Below are positions 20,538 to 29,695 of a stretch of 64,000 nucleotides of DNA, piece after piece; the stretch's first letter is position 1, and the number at the start of each line of letters is the position of its first letter. The stretch comes from Bradyrhizobium zhengyangense. Lineage in GTDB: Bacteria; Pseudomonadota; Alphaproteobacteria; Rhizobiales; Xanthobacteraceae. Under the pieces are notes generated by a model. That model ran no database searches. It saw only the letters and a list, made by a program, of their open reading frames with translations, and was not told the origin of the DNA. The translations under genes were made by a program, and so were the position numbers. The stretch covers positions 1,709,338 through 1,773,337 of the forward strand of contig NZ_JAKLUA010000001.1 of assembly GCF_022012435.1 (NCBI RefSeq), given 5' to 3'.

Positions 20538-21994
20538 GCCACCTTCTGTGGCACATCCGCTACTGGAGGAGCAACCCTGTCGCCGGCCCCCGCGCGTGCC
20601 GGCAGCACCAGCGTGGCGACAAGACCGGGCTGGGCATCGCTCAGCCGCAATTCGCCACCGTGCAATGTGGCCACGGCAGACGCGAGGCTGAGGCCGAGGC
20701 CGGAGCCGGGCATGGTGCGGCTCGCTTCCAGCCGCACGAAGCGCTCGACGACGTGCTTGCGATCGCCTTCCGGAATTCCGGGGCCCCGATCGGTGACGCT
20801 GAGTAGCACCTGATCGCCTTCGCGCCTCGCCTCGATCGTGATCTGCCTCGAGTCCATGCTAACCACTGACCCCGCCGGCTGCGCGGCCGGCTTGCCGTAC
20901 TTGATCGCATTCTCGACCAGATTGGCGAGCGCCTGGCTGATCAATTCGCGATTGCCGTGGATGGGCGCTGCTTCCGTCTTGACCTTCAAGGTCATGCCGT
21001 CGTCCTCGGCGAGCGGCTCGTAGAGCTCGTGAATGCCGCCTGCGACGTCGGCGGCATCGAAATCGTCCATGTTGCCGCGCGCCTGACCGGACTCCGCGCG
21101 TGCGATCATCAGAAGCGCGTTGAAGGTGCGGATCAGCCCGTCGGACTCCTCGATGGTCCGCTCCAGCGCGGCGCGATAGTCGGCCTCGCAACCGGATTTC
21201 GCCAGCGCCTCCTCGGCGCGGTTGCGCAACCGTGTCAGCGGCGTCTTGAGGTCATGGGCGATGTTGTCGGAGACCTCCTTGAGCCCCGACATCAGCGCCT
21301 CGATCCGCTCGAGCATGGCGTTGAGGTTCTCGGCGAGGCGGTCGAGCTCGTCGCCGCTGCGCCCGACCGGCAGGCGCTCGCTGAGATCGCCGATCATGAT
21401 GCGGTGCGCCGTGCCGGACATCGCGTCGATGCGCGTCAACACCCTGCGCGCGACGAAGACGCCGCCGCCGAGGCCGAGCACGACGACGATCAAGATCGAC
21501 CATTGCGCGGCCTTGGCGACGATGCCGAACAGCCGCCGCCGCTCGGCGAGGTCGCGGCCGATCAAAAGGCGAAAGCCATTTTCCAATTCGGTGACCCGAA
21601 CGAGCGCGCGATGGTCGCGGTCATCCGTATCCTCGATCCGCCGATAGGCGGTCTCGGACCAGCCAATGGTCGCCATCACGCCCGGTGCCAGCGAGCCGAC
21701 ATTGCCGGCGATCGCCTGGCCGGTGGGCGAGGTCAGGAGGTAGAGATTGGCGCCCGGCCGCAACGACCGGTACTCGATTGCACGCGCGACGAAGAACAGG
21801 CCGCGACGGCCGTAGATCTCGTTGATCTCCGAGGTCTCGGCATTCACCGTCTGCGTGATCTCTTCGGTAATCAGCCGCCGCGTATTCCAGGCGAAATAGC
21901 CGAGCAGCGAGGCCGCGAAAATCGCGAACAGGAACAGGTAGACCAGCGTCAGCCGGAATGCCGTGGTGCGGACGAGTTTACCGAATGCCGTCAC
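20534..21994 (-). CDS. Sensor histidine kinase of a two-component system
   Basis: The 486-residue kinase has membrane segments at about 13-33 and 163-182 flanking a periplasmic domain. A HAMP domain follows (to about 235), then HisKA with VSDNIAHDLKTPLTRLRNRAEEAL (phospho-acceptor His247) and an HATPase domain with NLVENAIKYG, DRGPGIP and GSGLGLSLA. The GTG start at 21994 follows GGACGGA. In related rhizobia such a kinase sits directly behind the OmpR-type regulator downstream of degP and ahead of glnE. Here the regulator (25002-25682) is about 3 kb away, on the far side of an inserted cassette. The stimulus is unknown. Confidence 0.88.
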   Translation of the reverse strand: MTAFGKLVRTTAFRLTLVYLFLFAIFAASLLGYFAWNTRRLITEEITQTVNAETSEINEIYGRRGLFFVARAIEYRSLRPGANLYLLTSPTGQAIAGNVGSLAPGVMATIGWSETAYRRIEDTDDRDHRALVRVTELENGFRLLIGRDLAERRRLFGIVAKAAQWSILIVVVLGLGGGVFVARRVLTRIDAMSGTAHRIMIGDLSERLPVGRSGDELDRLAENLNAMLERIEALMSGLKEVSDNIAHDLKTPLTRLRNRAEEALAKSGCEADYRAALERTIEESDGLIRTFNALLMIARAESGQARGNMDDFDAADVAGGIHELYEPLAEDDGMTLKVKTEAAPIHGNRELISQALANLVENAIKYGKPAAQPAGSVVSMDSRQITIEARREGDQVLLSVTDRGPGIPEGDRKHVVERFVRLEASRTMPGSGLGLSLASAVATLHGGELRLSDAQPGLVATLVLPARAGAGDRVAPPVADVPQKVA

Positions 21995-22332
21995 GATTAT
22001 ACATCCGTCCAGAACCCGATGCGACGACAGGAAAGCCGGCGCCCCAATTTCCGACTTTGTTTCAATGATTTAGTCTCGCTAATTATGCCATACAGTGTTG
22101 CTGGGCTCTAACCAAATTAAATCGAAGAAAGCTGGCGCCCTACTCTGGTCGCGCCGCCCTTCTAACCAGCAGTCCGGAAAAGTGGCGGGTGCGGGGGACC
22201 GCCACACTTGAAGAATGCTTACCGCAGATGCCGCCTTGTCCTCGGCCGCGGCTCTGGCGTTCGTAAGCCAAAATCGGCAAAGCTGATCGGAATTGAAGGA
22301 ACGCAACGGTGCGGGTTACGGAGTACCGCAAT
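21995..22332. other. Gap between the inserted cassette and the kinase gene
   Basis: These 338 bases hold no convincing gene. Short minus-strand frames exist but lack ribosome-binding sites and coding character. The region must contain either a promoter for the kinase-glnE operon or read-through from the cassette, and it holds the left boundary of the presumed insertion. No terminator hairpin with a T-run was seen. Confidence 0.45.
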
Positions 22333-24063
22333 TTAGCTCTTCTGCTTATGGTATCCAAACCGAGGATTCCAATTCGGCAATGCCTTAAGTCCGTAGGTCT
22401 CGACCAGTAACGTAGCAACATCCGTGCACTTTGAACGCTTGGCCGAATTAAGCGTCACGACAGCATCAGCGCATGCACGAGGACTCGCAAAGCTGGTTCC
22501 ATATTCTCCTCCGGCAAGATCGGCCAGGTGCGCCATGTAAGGAGACCCGGTAGGATTTCGCGTTCTATCATACTCGGCCGACGGCCCTCGGGATGAACCT
22601 TCCCACATTTGACCGGAAGCCCGCAGGCCAGCAACGCTAAGAACCTTTTCCTCTGTAGCAGGCACCGAGATGCTTCCCTCCGGTCCCCCCTCCACAAATG
22701 CTGTAACGCCAGAAGCATCCTCCGCAATCACGATCCAGCTATTGACCGCAACATCCTGTGTCGCTTCCAACTTGAAGCGCACCAACATCTGGGGCAATGC
22801 TGACGCTAGTCCTATCGCGCTCAGGGCGAAAGCAATGCAACTGAAATTGTTTTGGCATTTCGCCGTGAAGAGGGAGTGCGTCGCGAGCGTTCCTGGAAGG
22901 CCAATCGAAGCAGTGGTGAGAAGCGAGCCTGCGATCGACCCATCGATCGTCAGCGTGCCATGGTTGATGGGCGAACCACCTCCGACGATTTCATAGATAT
23001 CGGCGTCGATCGAAACCCCCTTGGCCGAAGATTCATCCCACCAAAATTCGACAAGGACTTCCTTGCAATTCGCTGCGATGCGTAGCGGGAGATACTCAGG
23101 CTCATTTGCTAATATTGTCCGCTTGCCGGAGCATCCCTTGCCCCCCTCATTACCGGCAGCAGCGACAACGTAACGATCGGATGTGACGAATGTCGTGGCT
23201 ATGTAATCTTCAAGCGGTGAAGAGCCATTGTGCGGCCCTACGTGAGTGCCTAGCGACATATTGACGGCAACGGGAATCCCGTCCGCGGTCAGTTGAGGCT
23301 CGAGAGCCTGCAAGGCGCTAAGTACTTCTGGCGTGCAGGCTTGATCGAAGCATGGACGCCCAAGTCCGATCTGATGCGAAGGAGGTTTGACCAGGGCGCA
23401 GCTTATCGTTGTATCCTTCAAATCTCCTTTGTGATCCAGGCGATCCAGCAGGACGGAAAGCACTTTTTCCGCGTGGTCCGAGAGCTCAACTCCTGAAGTC
23501 ACCGCATGCCGCAGTTTTCCGCCATAGTCATCGGGCGCGACGAGCGACGTAACCCCCATATCAACTATGGCAGCGCCAACTTTCGCAGGACGTCCGCCAA
23601 GATTGCTTGGCGAATCAGCAGCTTTTCCCAGTAAGGCGCGACAGCGCTGATCATATGTTGAGCCGCTACCTAACGCACGAACCGGCGTGCCCAGGTCGAG
23701 ATATTCGGTATCAGAAGGAACCGCGTACGACGATGCAAAAAGATCGCTGAGCCGATCGAGCGGCACCCGTCCCCAAAAGAACTGTCCTGTCTCAAATCTC
23801 CGATACTCGATAGCACCTTTTGTAGCGCTTCCAAGCAACTCTTCCACGGAGCGAGTCGTACGACCATTGACCGGAAGCGCGGGCCATGGACCCGGTCTGT
23901 GGCGAATAACGGACAGCAGCTCTTTAGCTATTTCTTCCAACGAACACCGAACCAAACACTTCGGCTTTGGAGAAATTGGAAATGGCAGAGGGAACAGAGA
24001 TTGCTCGCTTGATCCCGGCCCAAGACTGTGAATCATCATAGAGATGAGACTGGGACTGAACAT
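22333..24063 (-). CDS. Subtilisin-like (S8) serine protease, no signal peptide
   Basis: In this 576-residue protein the S8 catalytic elements can be read as Asp168 (GAAIVDMGV), His197 (VELSDHAEKVLSVL), the oxyanion Asn305 (VAAAGNEGG) and Ser524 (GTSFASP). An insert of about 215 residues lies between Asn305 and Ser524 and contains beta-rich sequence. The first 160 residues are not protease-like. There is no signal peptide or membrane segment, so it probably acts in the cytoplasm. The ATG at 24063 is preferred over an upstream TTG at 24093 because GAGGGACGG precedes it. It lies 14 bp after a 193-residue gene. Base composition is visibly AT-richer than the flanks, which suggests horizontal transfer. 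The target is unknown. Confidence 0.8.
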   Translation of the reverse strand: MFSPSLISMMIHSLGPGSSEQSLFPLPFPISPKPKCLVRCSLEEIAKELLSVIRHRPGPWPALPVNGRTTRSVEELLGSATKGAIEYRRFETGQFFWGRVPLDRLSDLFASSYAVPSDTEYLDLGTPVRALGSGSTYDQRCRALLGKAADSPSNLGGRPAKVGAAIVDMGVTSLVAPDDYGGKLRHAVTSGVELSDHAEKVLSVLLDRLDHKGDLKDTTISCALVKPPSHQIGLGRPCFDQACTPEVLSALQALEPQLTADGIPVAVNMSLGTHVGPHNGSSPLEDYIATTFVTSDRYVVAAAGNEGGKGCSGKRTILANEPEYLPLRIAANCKEVLVEFWWDESSAKGVSIDADIYEIVGGGSPINHGTLTIDGSIAGSLLTTASIGLPGTLATHSLFTAKCQNNFSCIAFALSAIGLASALPQMLVRFKLEATQDVAVNSWIVIAEDASGVTAFVEGGPEGSISVPATEEKVLSVAGLRASGQMWEGSSRGPSAEYDRTRNPTGSPYMAHLADLAGGEYGTSFASPRACADAVVTLNSAKRSKCTDVATLLVETYGLKALPNWNPRFGYHKQKS

Positions 24064-24077
24064 CGCCGTTCCGTCCC

Positions 24078-24659
24078 TCAGTCTGGCTGCCAACCAAATT
24101 TGAAATTTCGCGATTTAAATCTTATGAGATCTCCCTCTCGCTCAATCATATCGACGTCGGACAATTTTTCCAGGACCTTGTCCATCCATTTTCCTTGCCT
24201 GGCTTGGCTAGCTCGAGCGAAGCGATCAGCGGATATGCGGAGATACCAGGAGAGTTCATCGCGATTTTCTCCATGATCCAGCAAATCGTTCACAGCCGAC
24301 TCTAGCTCGGCTTGGGTCATGCCAGCAGGTTTTTGCGAGAGAACTATGTAGGTGACGTAGTCGATTGGACGCATCGTCTGAACAAGCGACTCAAGAATCG
24401 TGTGCGCCGCGCTGATCGATTCCACTCCAATCTCTAGCATTGTCGCCAAATCGGGCGCCGTATAGAGGGCAAGTTTGACTTTGGCAGCGATCTTTATCGT
24501 CTCCCACGTGGCTTGGAGAGCTTTCAAAAGGTCAAGCCGTAAGTTGACCCCGCGAAATGCCGCCTTCTCTGGACCGGCTGGCGTACTTTCGGTGATTGCA
24601 GCGCCAGACCAAGCTCGCTGGAGCGAATTCTTTTCCTCAACAGTTATTGAATCCAACAT
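24078..24659 (-). CDS. Hypothetical helical protein, partner of the subtilase
   Basis: The 193-residue protein is not recognised. It is almost wholly alpha-helical by eye. The C-terminal 90 residues (YIVLSQKPAGMTQAELESAV through LEKLSDVDMIEREGDLIRFK) have the spacing of a winged-helix domain. The ATG at 24659 is chosen because AGGAG lies 7 bases upstream; ATG 24665 and TTG 24719 are alternatives. It ends 14 bp before the protease start, so the two are probably translated together. A role as sensor, adaptor or regulator of the protease is plausible but unproven. Base composition is AT-rich like the protease gene. Confidence 0.65.
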   Translation of the reverse strand: MLDSITVEEKNSLQRAWSGAAITESTPAGPEKAAFRGVNLRLDLLKALQATWETIKIAAKVKLALYTAPDLATMLEIGVESISAAHTILESLVQTMRPIDYVTYIVLSQKPAGMTQAELESAVNDLLDHGENRDELSWYLRISADRFARASQARQGKWMDKVLEKLSDVDMIEREGDLIRFKSRNFKFGWQPD

Positions 24660-25001
24660 GCGCATACTCCTGATCGGAGAAGCAAATAAACGACTGGCTA
24701 TTTCGAGCCGCGCCCACAATTGTTCTTCGGGTTACATCGGCTGCAAAACCAGCCGGTGAACTGATCTAACGGGAGCTGCCCTTCAAACAAAACGGGGACG
24801 TAGATCAAATCTAAAATCGCCCAACAATAGCAGCGAGCGTCATACAACTTCAAGGGGTATGTTTTACTTTTCTCAAGTAGACCGCCCCTGACCGCAATGG
24901 CAATTGCGGTTTCAGACCATGCTCAACCACCGAGACGCAGCAGCCCACCGACGAGCACATGGGCGCAGGAATGCAGTGCGCCGCAGCGGCGCTCAAGGCT
25001 T
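24660..25001. other. AT-rich gap between response regulator and inserted cassette
   Basis: This stretch of 342 bases has no supported gene. It must carry the promoter of the cassette and the right boundary of the presumed insertion. On the minus strand an AT-rich tract around 24790-24880 is the likeliest promoter region. No direct repeat marking a target-site duplication, no tRNA fragment and no transposon end was recognised by eye. Confidence 0.45.
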
Positions 25002-25682
25002 CTATCGAATGCCATCTCTTATCATGTACCCGGCGCCGCGGATCGTGTGCAGCAGCGGCCGCTCGAAGCCCTTGTCGATCTTGGAGCGCAGCCGCGAAAT
25101 GTGCACGTCGATCACGTTGGTCTGCGGATCGAAATGATAGTCCCAGACATTCTCCAGCAGCATGGTGCGCGTCACCACCTGGCCGGCATGCTTCATCAGA
25201 TATTCGAGCAGGCGGAATTCGCGCGGCTGCAGCGTCAGCTCGTCCTTGCCGCGGGCGACGCGGTGGGAGAGCCGGTCCAGCTCGAGGTCGCCGACGCGAT
25301 AGAGCGTGTCCTCGGCGGGTCCGCCGCGACGGCGCGACAGCACCTCGACGCGGGCCAGCAGCTCGGCGAAGGAATAGGGCTTTGGCAGATAGTCGTCGCC
25401 GCCGGCACGCAGACCCTTGATGCGGTCGTCGACCTGACCGAGCGCGGAGAGAATCAAAACCGGCGTCGTGTCGCCCTTGTCGCGCAGCGCGCCGATCAGC
25501 GACAGCCCGTCGCGCTTGGGCAGCATGCGATCGACCACCAGCACGTCGTAATCGCCGCCCTCGGCCATGGCGAGGCCTTCCTCGCCGTCAGCGGCGTGGT
25601 CGGCAATGTGCCCGACCTCGCGAAACGCCTTCACGAGATAGTCGGCGGATTCGCGGTCGTCTTCGATGATGAGGAGGCGCAT
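25002..25682 (-). CDS. OmpR-family response regulator
   Basis: The 226-residue regulator has a receiver domain with Asp8/Asp9 and phospho-acceptor Asp51 (VLVVDRMLPKRDG), Lys in LPKPYSFAELLARV, and a C-terminal winged helix (LQPREFRLLEYLMKHAGQVVTR, VDVHISRLRSKID). The ATG at 25682 gives the canonical MRLLIIEDD start; a TTG at 25712 is possible. It follows degP but is separated from it by a terminator. Its expected partner kinase is at 20534-21994, beyond the protease cassette. Confidence 0.88.
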   Translation of the reverse strand: MRLLIIEDDRESADYLVKAFREVGHIADHAADGEEGLAMAEGGDYDVLVVDRMLPKRDGLSLIGALRDKGDTTPVLILSALGQVDDRIKGLRAGGDDYLPKPYSFAELLARVEVLSRRRGGPAEDTLYRVGDLELDRLSHRVARGKDELTLQPREFRLLEYLMKHAGQVVTRTMLLENVWDYHFDPQTNVIDVHISRLRSKIDKGFERPLLHTIRGAGYMIRDGIR

Positions 25683-25775
25683 CGTGCGTTCGGCGGCGGT
25701 CAAGGAGGTCAACCTTCTCTAAACATGGCGCGAGCGGCAATCGCATGCAAGCCGAGTGAACGAGACCCGGGTAGT

Positions 25776-25815
25776 CAAAAAGGCGGGCGGTGAAGCTGGG
25801 GGGACCTCACCGCCC
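25776..25815 (-). terminator. Rho-independent terminator behind degP
   Basis: Read on the minus strand, a perfect 9-bp stem GGGCGGTGA / TCACCGCCC (25807-25815 with 25785-25793) is followed within three bases by five T residues (25777-25781). It closes the degP transcript and so places the response-regulator gene in its own unit. Confidence 0.65.
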
Positions 25816-25819
25816 TAGG

Positions 25820-25888
25820 CCTTCCGACGGAGGGGGGCGTATTTCCACCGGAAGGTAGGTATGGGGAGCAAGCGTTGCGCTGCTCCCC
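25820..25888. other. Two further hairpins in the degP - response regulator gap
   Basis: CCTTCCG (25820-25826) pairs with CGGAAGG (25849-25855), and GGGGAGCA (25863-25870) pairs with TGCTCCCC (25881-25888). Together with the terminator next to them they make three consecutive hairpins in about 105 bp. They may protect the degP mRNA 3' end. Confidence 0.5.
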
Positions 25889-25965
25889 GGAAGAGTGCCG
25901 GCGGCGGGGGCGACTGATGCCGGCGACACCCTTCACGTCGTAAGCTTCCTGAGACTCAGCCCTCG

Positions 25966-27546
25966 TTAACCCTTGGCGATGGGCACTGCGACGAAGCGCG
26001 ACTGGCCGCCGCTCTTCACGCGCATCAGGACGCTGTTCTTGTTGTCGGTCCGCGCCGTGTTGATGGCGTCGCGGACGTCGCCGGCGGTGCTCACGCTCTT
26101 GCCGCCGACTTCGAGAATCACGTCGCCTTCCTTGAAGCCGCGTTCGGCCGCGGCGCTCTTCGGATCGACTTCGGTGACCACGACGCCGTCCTTGCCGGCG
26201 CCGGCCACGGAGTTGGCGGGCGCAACGGTCATGCCGAGCTTCGGCACGTCGGTGCCCTTGCTGGCGCCCTTGCCGTTATCGTTATCGGTGTCGGCCTTGG
26301 CCTCGACCGTGTTCGGCAGCTGGCCCAGGGTGAGGTTCACGACCTTGTCCTGGCCCTTGTGCAGCACGTTGAGCTTCACGGACGCGCCGGGCGCCATGCC
26401 GCCGATGGTGCGGGCGAGCTCGCGCGCATCCTTGACGGAGTCGCCGTTGACCGACGTGATCACGTCGCCGGATTCGATGCCCGCCTTCGCGGCCGGACCA
26501 TCCTTCTGAGGCTCCGCAACCAGCGCGCCTTCGGCCTTCTTCATGCCGAGGCTGTCCGCGATATCAGAGGTGACGGGCTGGATCTGCACGCCGATCCAGC
26601 CGCGGCTGACCGAGCCCTTGTCCTTGAGCTGAGCGACGACGCTCTTCACCGTGGCGGCGGGGATCGAGAAGGCGATGCCGACGCTGCCGCCGGAGGGCGA
26701 GTAGATCGCGGTGTTGACGCCCATCACCTCGCCGTTGGTGTCGAACGCCGGACCACCGGAATTGCCCTTGTTCACGGGAGCGTCGATCTGGATGAAATCG
26801 TCATAGGGGCCGTTGCCGATGTCGCGACCGCTGGCCGAGACGATACCCGCGGTAACGGTACCGCCGAGACCGAAGGGATTGCCGACCGCGAGCACCCAGT
26901 CGCCGATCCGCGGCTTGCTGTCCGCGAGCTTGGCGAACGGGAAGTTCGAGCCGCCCTCGACCTTGATCAGCGCGAGATCGGTCCGCTGGTCGGTGCCGAT
27001 CACCTTGGCGCTGTAGGTCTTGCCGTCATCGGTGGTGACCTCGACCTTGTCGGCGCCGTCGACCACGTGGTTGTTGGTCACCGCAAAGCCGTCAGCCGAG
27101 ATGAAGAAGCCTGAGCCCTGGCCTTGCACAACGCGGCCACGACCACCGCCCTTCAGGCCGGGAATGCCATCCGGACCGCCGAAGCGGCGGAAGAAGCGCT
27201 CCATCGGCGAGCCCGGCTGGAACGGCGACTGCGCGTCGTCGCCGTCATCGTTGCTCGCGGCCTTCTCCTTGATGTTGACCTTGACCGAGATCACCGAGGG
27301 CTTCACGCGCTCGACGATGTCGGCGAAACCGATCGGACGCTCGACCTTCTTGACTTCGTTGTTGACCTGCGCGTGCGCCGGGCTCGAGAACAGGTCCGCA
27401 GGCGACGTCGACGGGCTGAAGCCGTGGACGGCGATGCCGAGACCGGCGACGACCGAGGCCATCAGCGCGATCCTGCGGGCTGACAACACCGAGCGGCGGG
27501 GCTGCCGGTAGGAGGGAAGGTTCGTGAGGTCGGGACGGTCGGTCAT
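25966..27546 (-). CDS. degP: DegP/HtrA-type periplasmic serine protease
   Basis: The 526-residue Do-family protease degrades misfolded envelope proteins. An N-terminal signal anchor (RRIALMASVVAGLGIAVHGF) is followed by the trypsin-like domain with His160 (AVTNNHVVDGADK), Asp190 (TDLALIKV) and Ser263 (VNKGNSGGPAF). Two PDZ domains follow, starting near SRGWIGVQIQPVT and KLGMTVAP. The gene ends before a terminator at 25776-25815. Its position, two genes after cycHJKL and next to a response regulator, is the arrangement known in rhizobia. Confidence 0.93.
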   Translation of the reverse strand: MTDRPDLTNLPSYRQPRRSVLSARRIALMASVVAGLGIAVHGFSPSTSPADLFSSPAHAQVNNEVKKVERPIGFADIVERVKPSVISVKVNIKEKAASNDDGDDAQSPFQPGSPMERFFRRFGGPDGIPGLKGGGRGRVVQGQGSGFFISADGFAVTNNHVVDGADKVEVTTDDGKTYSAKVIGTDQRTDLALIKVEGGSNFPFAKLADSKPRIGDWVLAVGNPFGLGGTVTAGIVSASGRDIGNGPYDDFIQIDAPVNKGNSGGPAFDTNGEVMGVNTAIYSPSGGSVGIAFSIPAATVKSVVAQLKDKGSVSRGWIGVQIQPVTSDIADSLGMKKAEGALVAEPQKDGPAAKAGIESGDVITSVNGDSVKDARELARTIGGMAPGASVKLNVLHKGQDKVVNLTLGQLPNTVEAKADTDNDNGKGASKGTDVPKLGMTVAPANSVAGAGKDGVVVTEVDPKSAAAERGFKEGDVILEVGGKSVSTAGDVRDAINTARTDNKNSVLMRVKSGGQSRFVAVPIAKG

Positions 27547-27756
27547 GCAGGTCTCCAGGGCCTAGAAATCCATGTGGTGCCTGATGGCGGCACCTTTACG
27601 GACCTGAACATGGGGACTTGCGCCTTACCGCGCGCTGACGGGCGGGTTAAACTTTTGTAATAAACACCGTGCCGGCATGCGGCAGTTTAGCGCAGACCGA
27701 AAATCGTGATCTGACAGGAACTTAACACGGTTCCGGAGATCGGCGCCGAAGCGCTC

Positions 27757-29100
27757 TCAGCTCGCCCGAACGCTGGCGATGAATTCATCAACTTCACGCT
27801 TCAGGGTTTCGGCCTGCTGCGACAGGTCGACGGCGGAATCCCGGGCCTCGGCAGCCATGCGGCCGGTCTCCGCCGACGTCGAGGTGATCTGGACGATGTG
27901 GTTGGAGACGTCGAGCGTGCCGCGCGCGGCGTCCTGGACGCTGCGGCTGATGTCCTGCGTGGCGTTGCGCTGCTGGGCTGTGTCGACCTCGATCCCGGAC
28001 ATGATCGACGAGATCTCCGACAGCGTCTTCGAGATGGCGTCGATCGCGCCGCGCGTCTCCGCGGTGATGCCCTGGATGCTGGCGACGTGCGAGGTGATCT
28101 CCTCGGTCGCCTTGCTGGTTTGGTCCGCGAGGCTCTTCACTTCGGAAGCCACCACGGCAAAGCCCTTGCCGGCCTCGCCTGCACGCGCCGCCTCGATCGT
28201 GGCGTTGAGCGCGAGCAGATTGGTCTGCGATGCGATCGCCTGCACGAGCTGAACGACCTCGCCGATCTTGTCGGCGGCATCCGAGAGCGCGTGGATGGTA
28301 TCGCGGCTCTTTCCGGCCTGGGTTGCGGCGCCCTCGGCGCGCTGGGTCGCATCCGTGACGCGCCGGCTGATCGTGCCGATCGAGGTCGTCATCTCCTCGG
28401 CCGAGCCCGCGACCGTCTGCACGCTGGCGCTGGCCTGGCTCGCACCGCTCGCGACCGCATTGGCCTTTGTGCTGGTGTCGTTGACAGTCTGCGACAGCGT
28501 CTCGGCATTGCGCTTCAGGTGCACAGCCGACGATGCCACGCTGTCGACCACGCTGGCGACGAGTTCGTTGAAGCGCTTGATCCGCGCGTCCAGGAATTTC
28601 GACCGTTTGGCCTGGTGCTGCGCTTCGTGCAATTGCTGCTCGGTCAGACGCCGCCGCTCGAGCCCGTTGGTCTTGAACACCTCGAGCGCTCCGGCGAGCA
28701 ACCCGATCTCGTTGGTGCCGCCGAGGCCCGGAACCGGTGTCTCAAACTTCTGGTCGGCGACCTCGCGCATGGCATGCACGATCGCCGCCAGCGGATTGAG
28801 GATACCGTTTCGCACGGCGAACCATGTGGTAAGGCAGATCGCGACGGCGATAATTGCGATCATGCCGCAGGCAACCAGGAACCAGGAGAACGCGGTCTGC
28901 GCCTGCTGGTAGATCTGCATCGCGTGGTCGCGCACAGGGCCGCTCAGCGCGGCAAAGTCAGATGACAGGCTGGTGATCTCGTTGTTGAGATAGAGCACGG
29001 CGACGAAGCCGGTGCCGCCGCCGATGCCCAGCAGGAACAATAATGCAGCGACGACGGCGCCAACCAGAAAGCGGATCGTCAGATTGCTGTTCGTGAACAT
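27757..29100 (-). CDS. Methyl-accepting chemotaxis protein
   Basis: The 447-residue receptor has two membrane helices (about 8-36 and 66-90) with only a very short periplasmic loop of some 30 residues. A HAMP domain follows ([27 protein letters not shown]), then the signalling domain with the hairpin tip [37 protein letters not shown] in family order. A tiny sensor loop suggests it does not bind a classic periplasmic ligand. The ATG at 29100 is chosen over a TTG at 29115. A CTTGAG-GA-CTCAAG palindrome lies just before the start. It breaks the cycHJKL-degP neighbourhood. Confidence 0.9.
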   Translation of the reverse strand: MFTNSNLTIRFLVGAVVAALLFLLGIGGGTGFVAVLYLNNEITSLSSDFAALSGPVRDHAMQIYQQAQTAFSWFLVACGMIAIIAVAICLTTWFAVRNGILNPLAAIVHAMREVADQKFETPVPGLGGTNEIGLLAGALEVFKTNGLERRRLTEQQLHEAQHQAKRSKFLDARIKRFNELVASVVDSVASSAVHLKRNAETLSQTVNDTSTKANAVASGASQASASVQTVAGSAEEMTTSIGTISRRVTDATQRAEGAATQAGKSRDTIHALSDAADKIGEVVQLVQAIASQTNLLALNATIEAARAGEAGKGFAVVASEVKSLADQTSKATEEITSHVASIQGITAETRGAIDAISKTLSEISSIMSGIEVDTAQQRNATQDISRSVQDAARGTLDVSNHIVQITSTSAETGRMAAEARDSAVDLSQQAETLKREVDEFIASVRAS

Positions 29101-29209
29101 AGCTTGAGGACTCAAGATCTGGAATCGAATCTTGCGACAAGCTTCCAGACAAAGGTCAACAGAGCATGAAACGCGCTCCGCCCGAGACCCTACGTATCAC
29201 TACGTAGAC

Positions 29210-29692
29210 TCAAGAGGACTTCGCGTCTTCGGACATCAACGCGGCGAGCTTCGCCTCTTCGTCCGGTGTCAGCGGCGGCGTCGGTACATCCGCACCGTCC
29301 CGCGCGCGACGGCGGTTTTGCCGCCACAGCGCAAAGCCACCACCGGCGAGCAGCAGCGGCGCAAGCAGCCAGAGCAGCATGGTCTGCCGTTCGAAACGCG
29401 GCTTCAGCAGCACGAACTCGCCGTAACGCGCGACCAGGAAATCGAGCACCTGCGAATTGCTGTCGCCGGCCGCGATCCGCTCCCGCACAAGCAGCCGCAG
29501 GTCGCGCGCGAGCGGCGCATCGGAATCGTCGATCGACTGGTTCTGACAGACCATGCAGCGCAGCTCGCGCGACAATTCTCGCGCGCGGGCTTCCTTGACG
29601 GGATCCGACATGATCTCGTCGGGCTGCACGGCATGCACCGCAGGAACTGCCAGCAGCATCAGTGCGACAATTGCGGCCACCATCCGGCGCAT
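29210..29692 (-). CDS. cycL: Cytochrome c-type biogenesis protein CcmH/CycL
   Basis: The 160-residue protein has a signal peptide (MVAAIVALMLLAVPAVHA) and the thiol motif LRCMVCQNQSI (C-x-x-C), which reduces apocytochrome c in the periplasm. A C-terminal membrane anchor (TMLLWLLAPLLLAGGGFALW) follows. It is the last gene of the cycHJKL operon, starting 3 bp after cycK, and hands reduced apocytochrome to the CcmF haem lyase. Confidence 0.93.
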   Translation of the reverse strand: MRRMVAAIVALMLLAVPAVHAVQPDEIMSDPVKEARARELSRELRCMVCQNQSIDDSDAPLARDLRLLVRERIAAGDSNSQVLDFLVARYGEFVLLKPRFERQTMLLWLLAPLLLAGGGFALWRQNRRRARDGADVPTPPLTPDEEAKLAALMSEDAKSS

Positions 29693-29695
29693 CGA

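Noticed and set aside
22079..22421. Small minus-strand frames in the gap before the kinase gene
   Set aside because: There is no ribosome-binding site, the two frames overlap each other, and their composition is not protein-like.
29103..29116. CTTGAG-GA-CTCAAG palindrome considered as an anaerobox
   Set aside because: The inner spacing is TTGA-N4-TCAA, two bases too short; it also lies at the translation start of the chemotaxis receptor.
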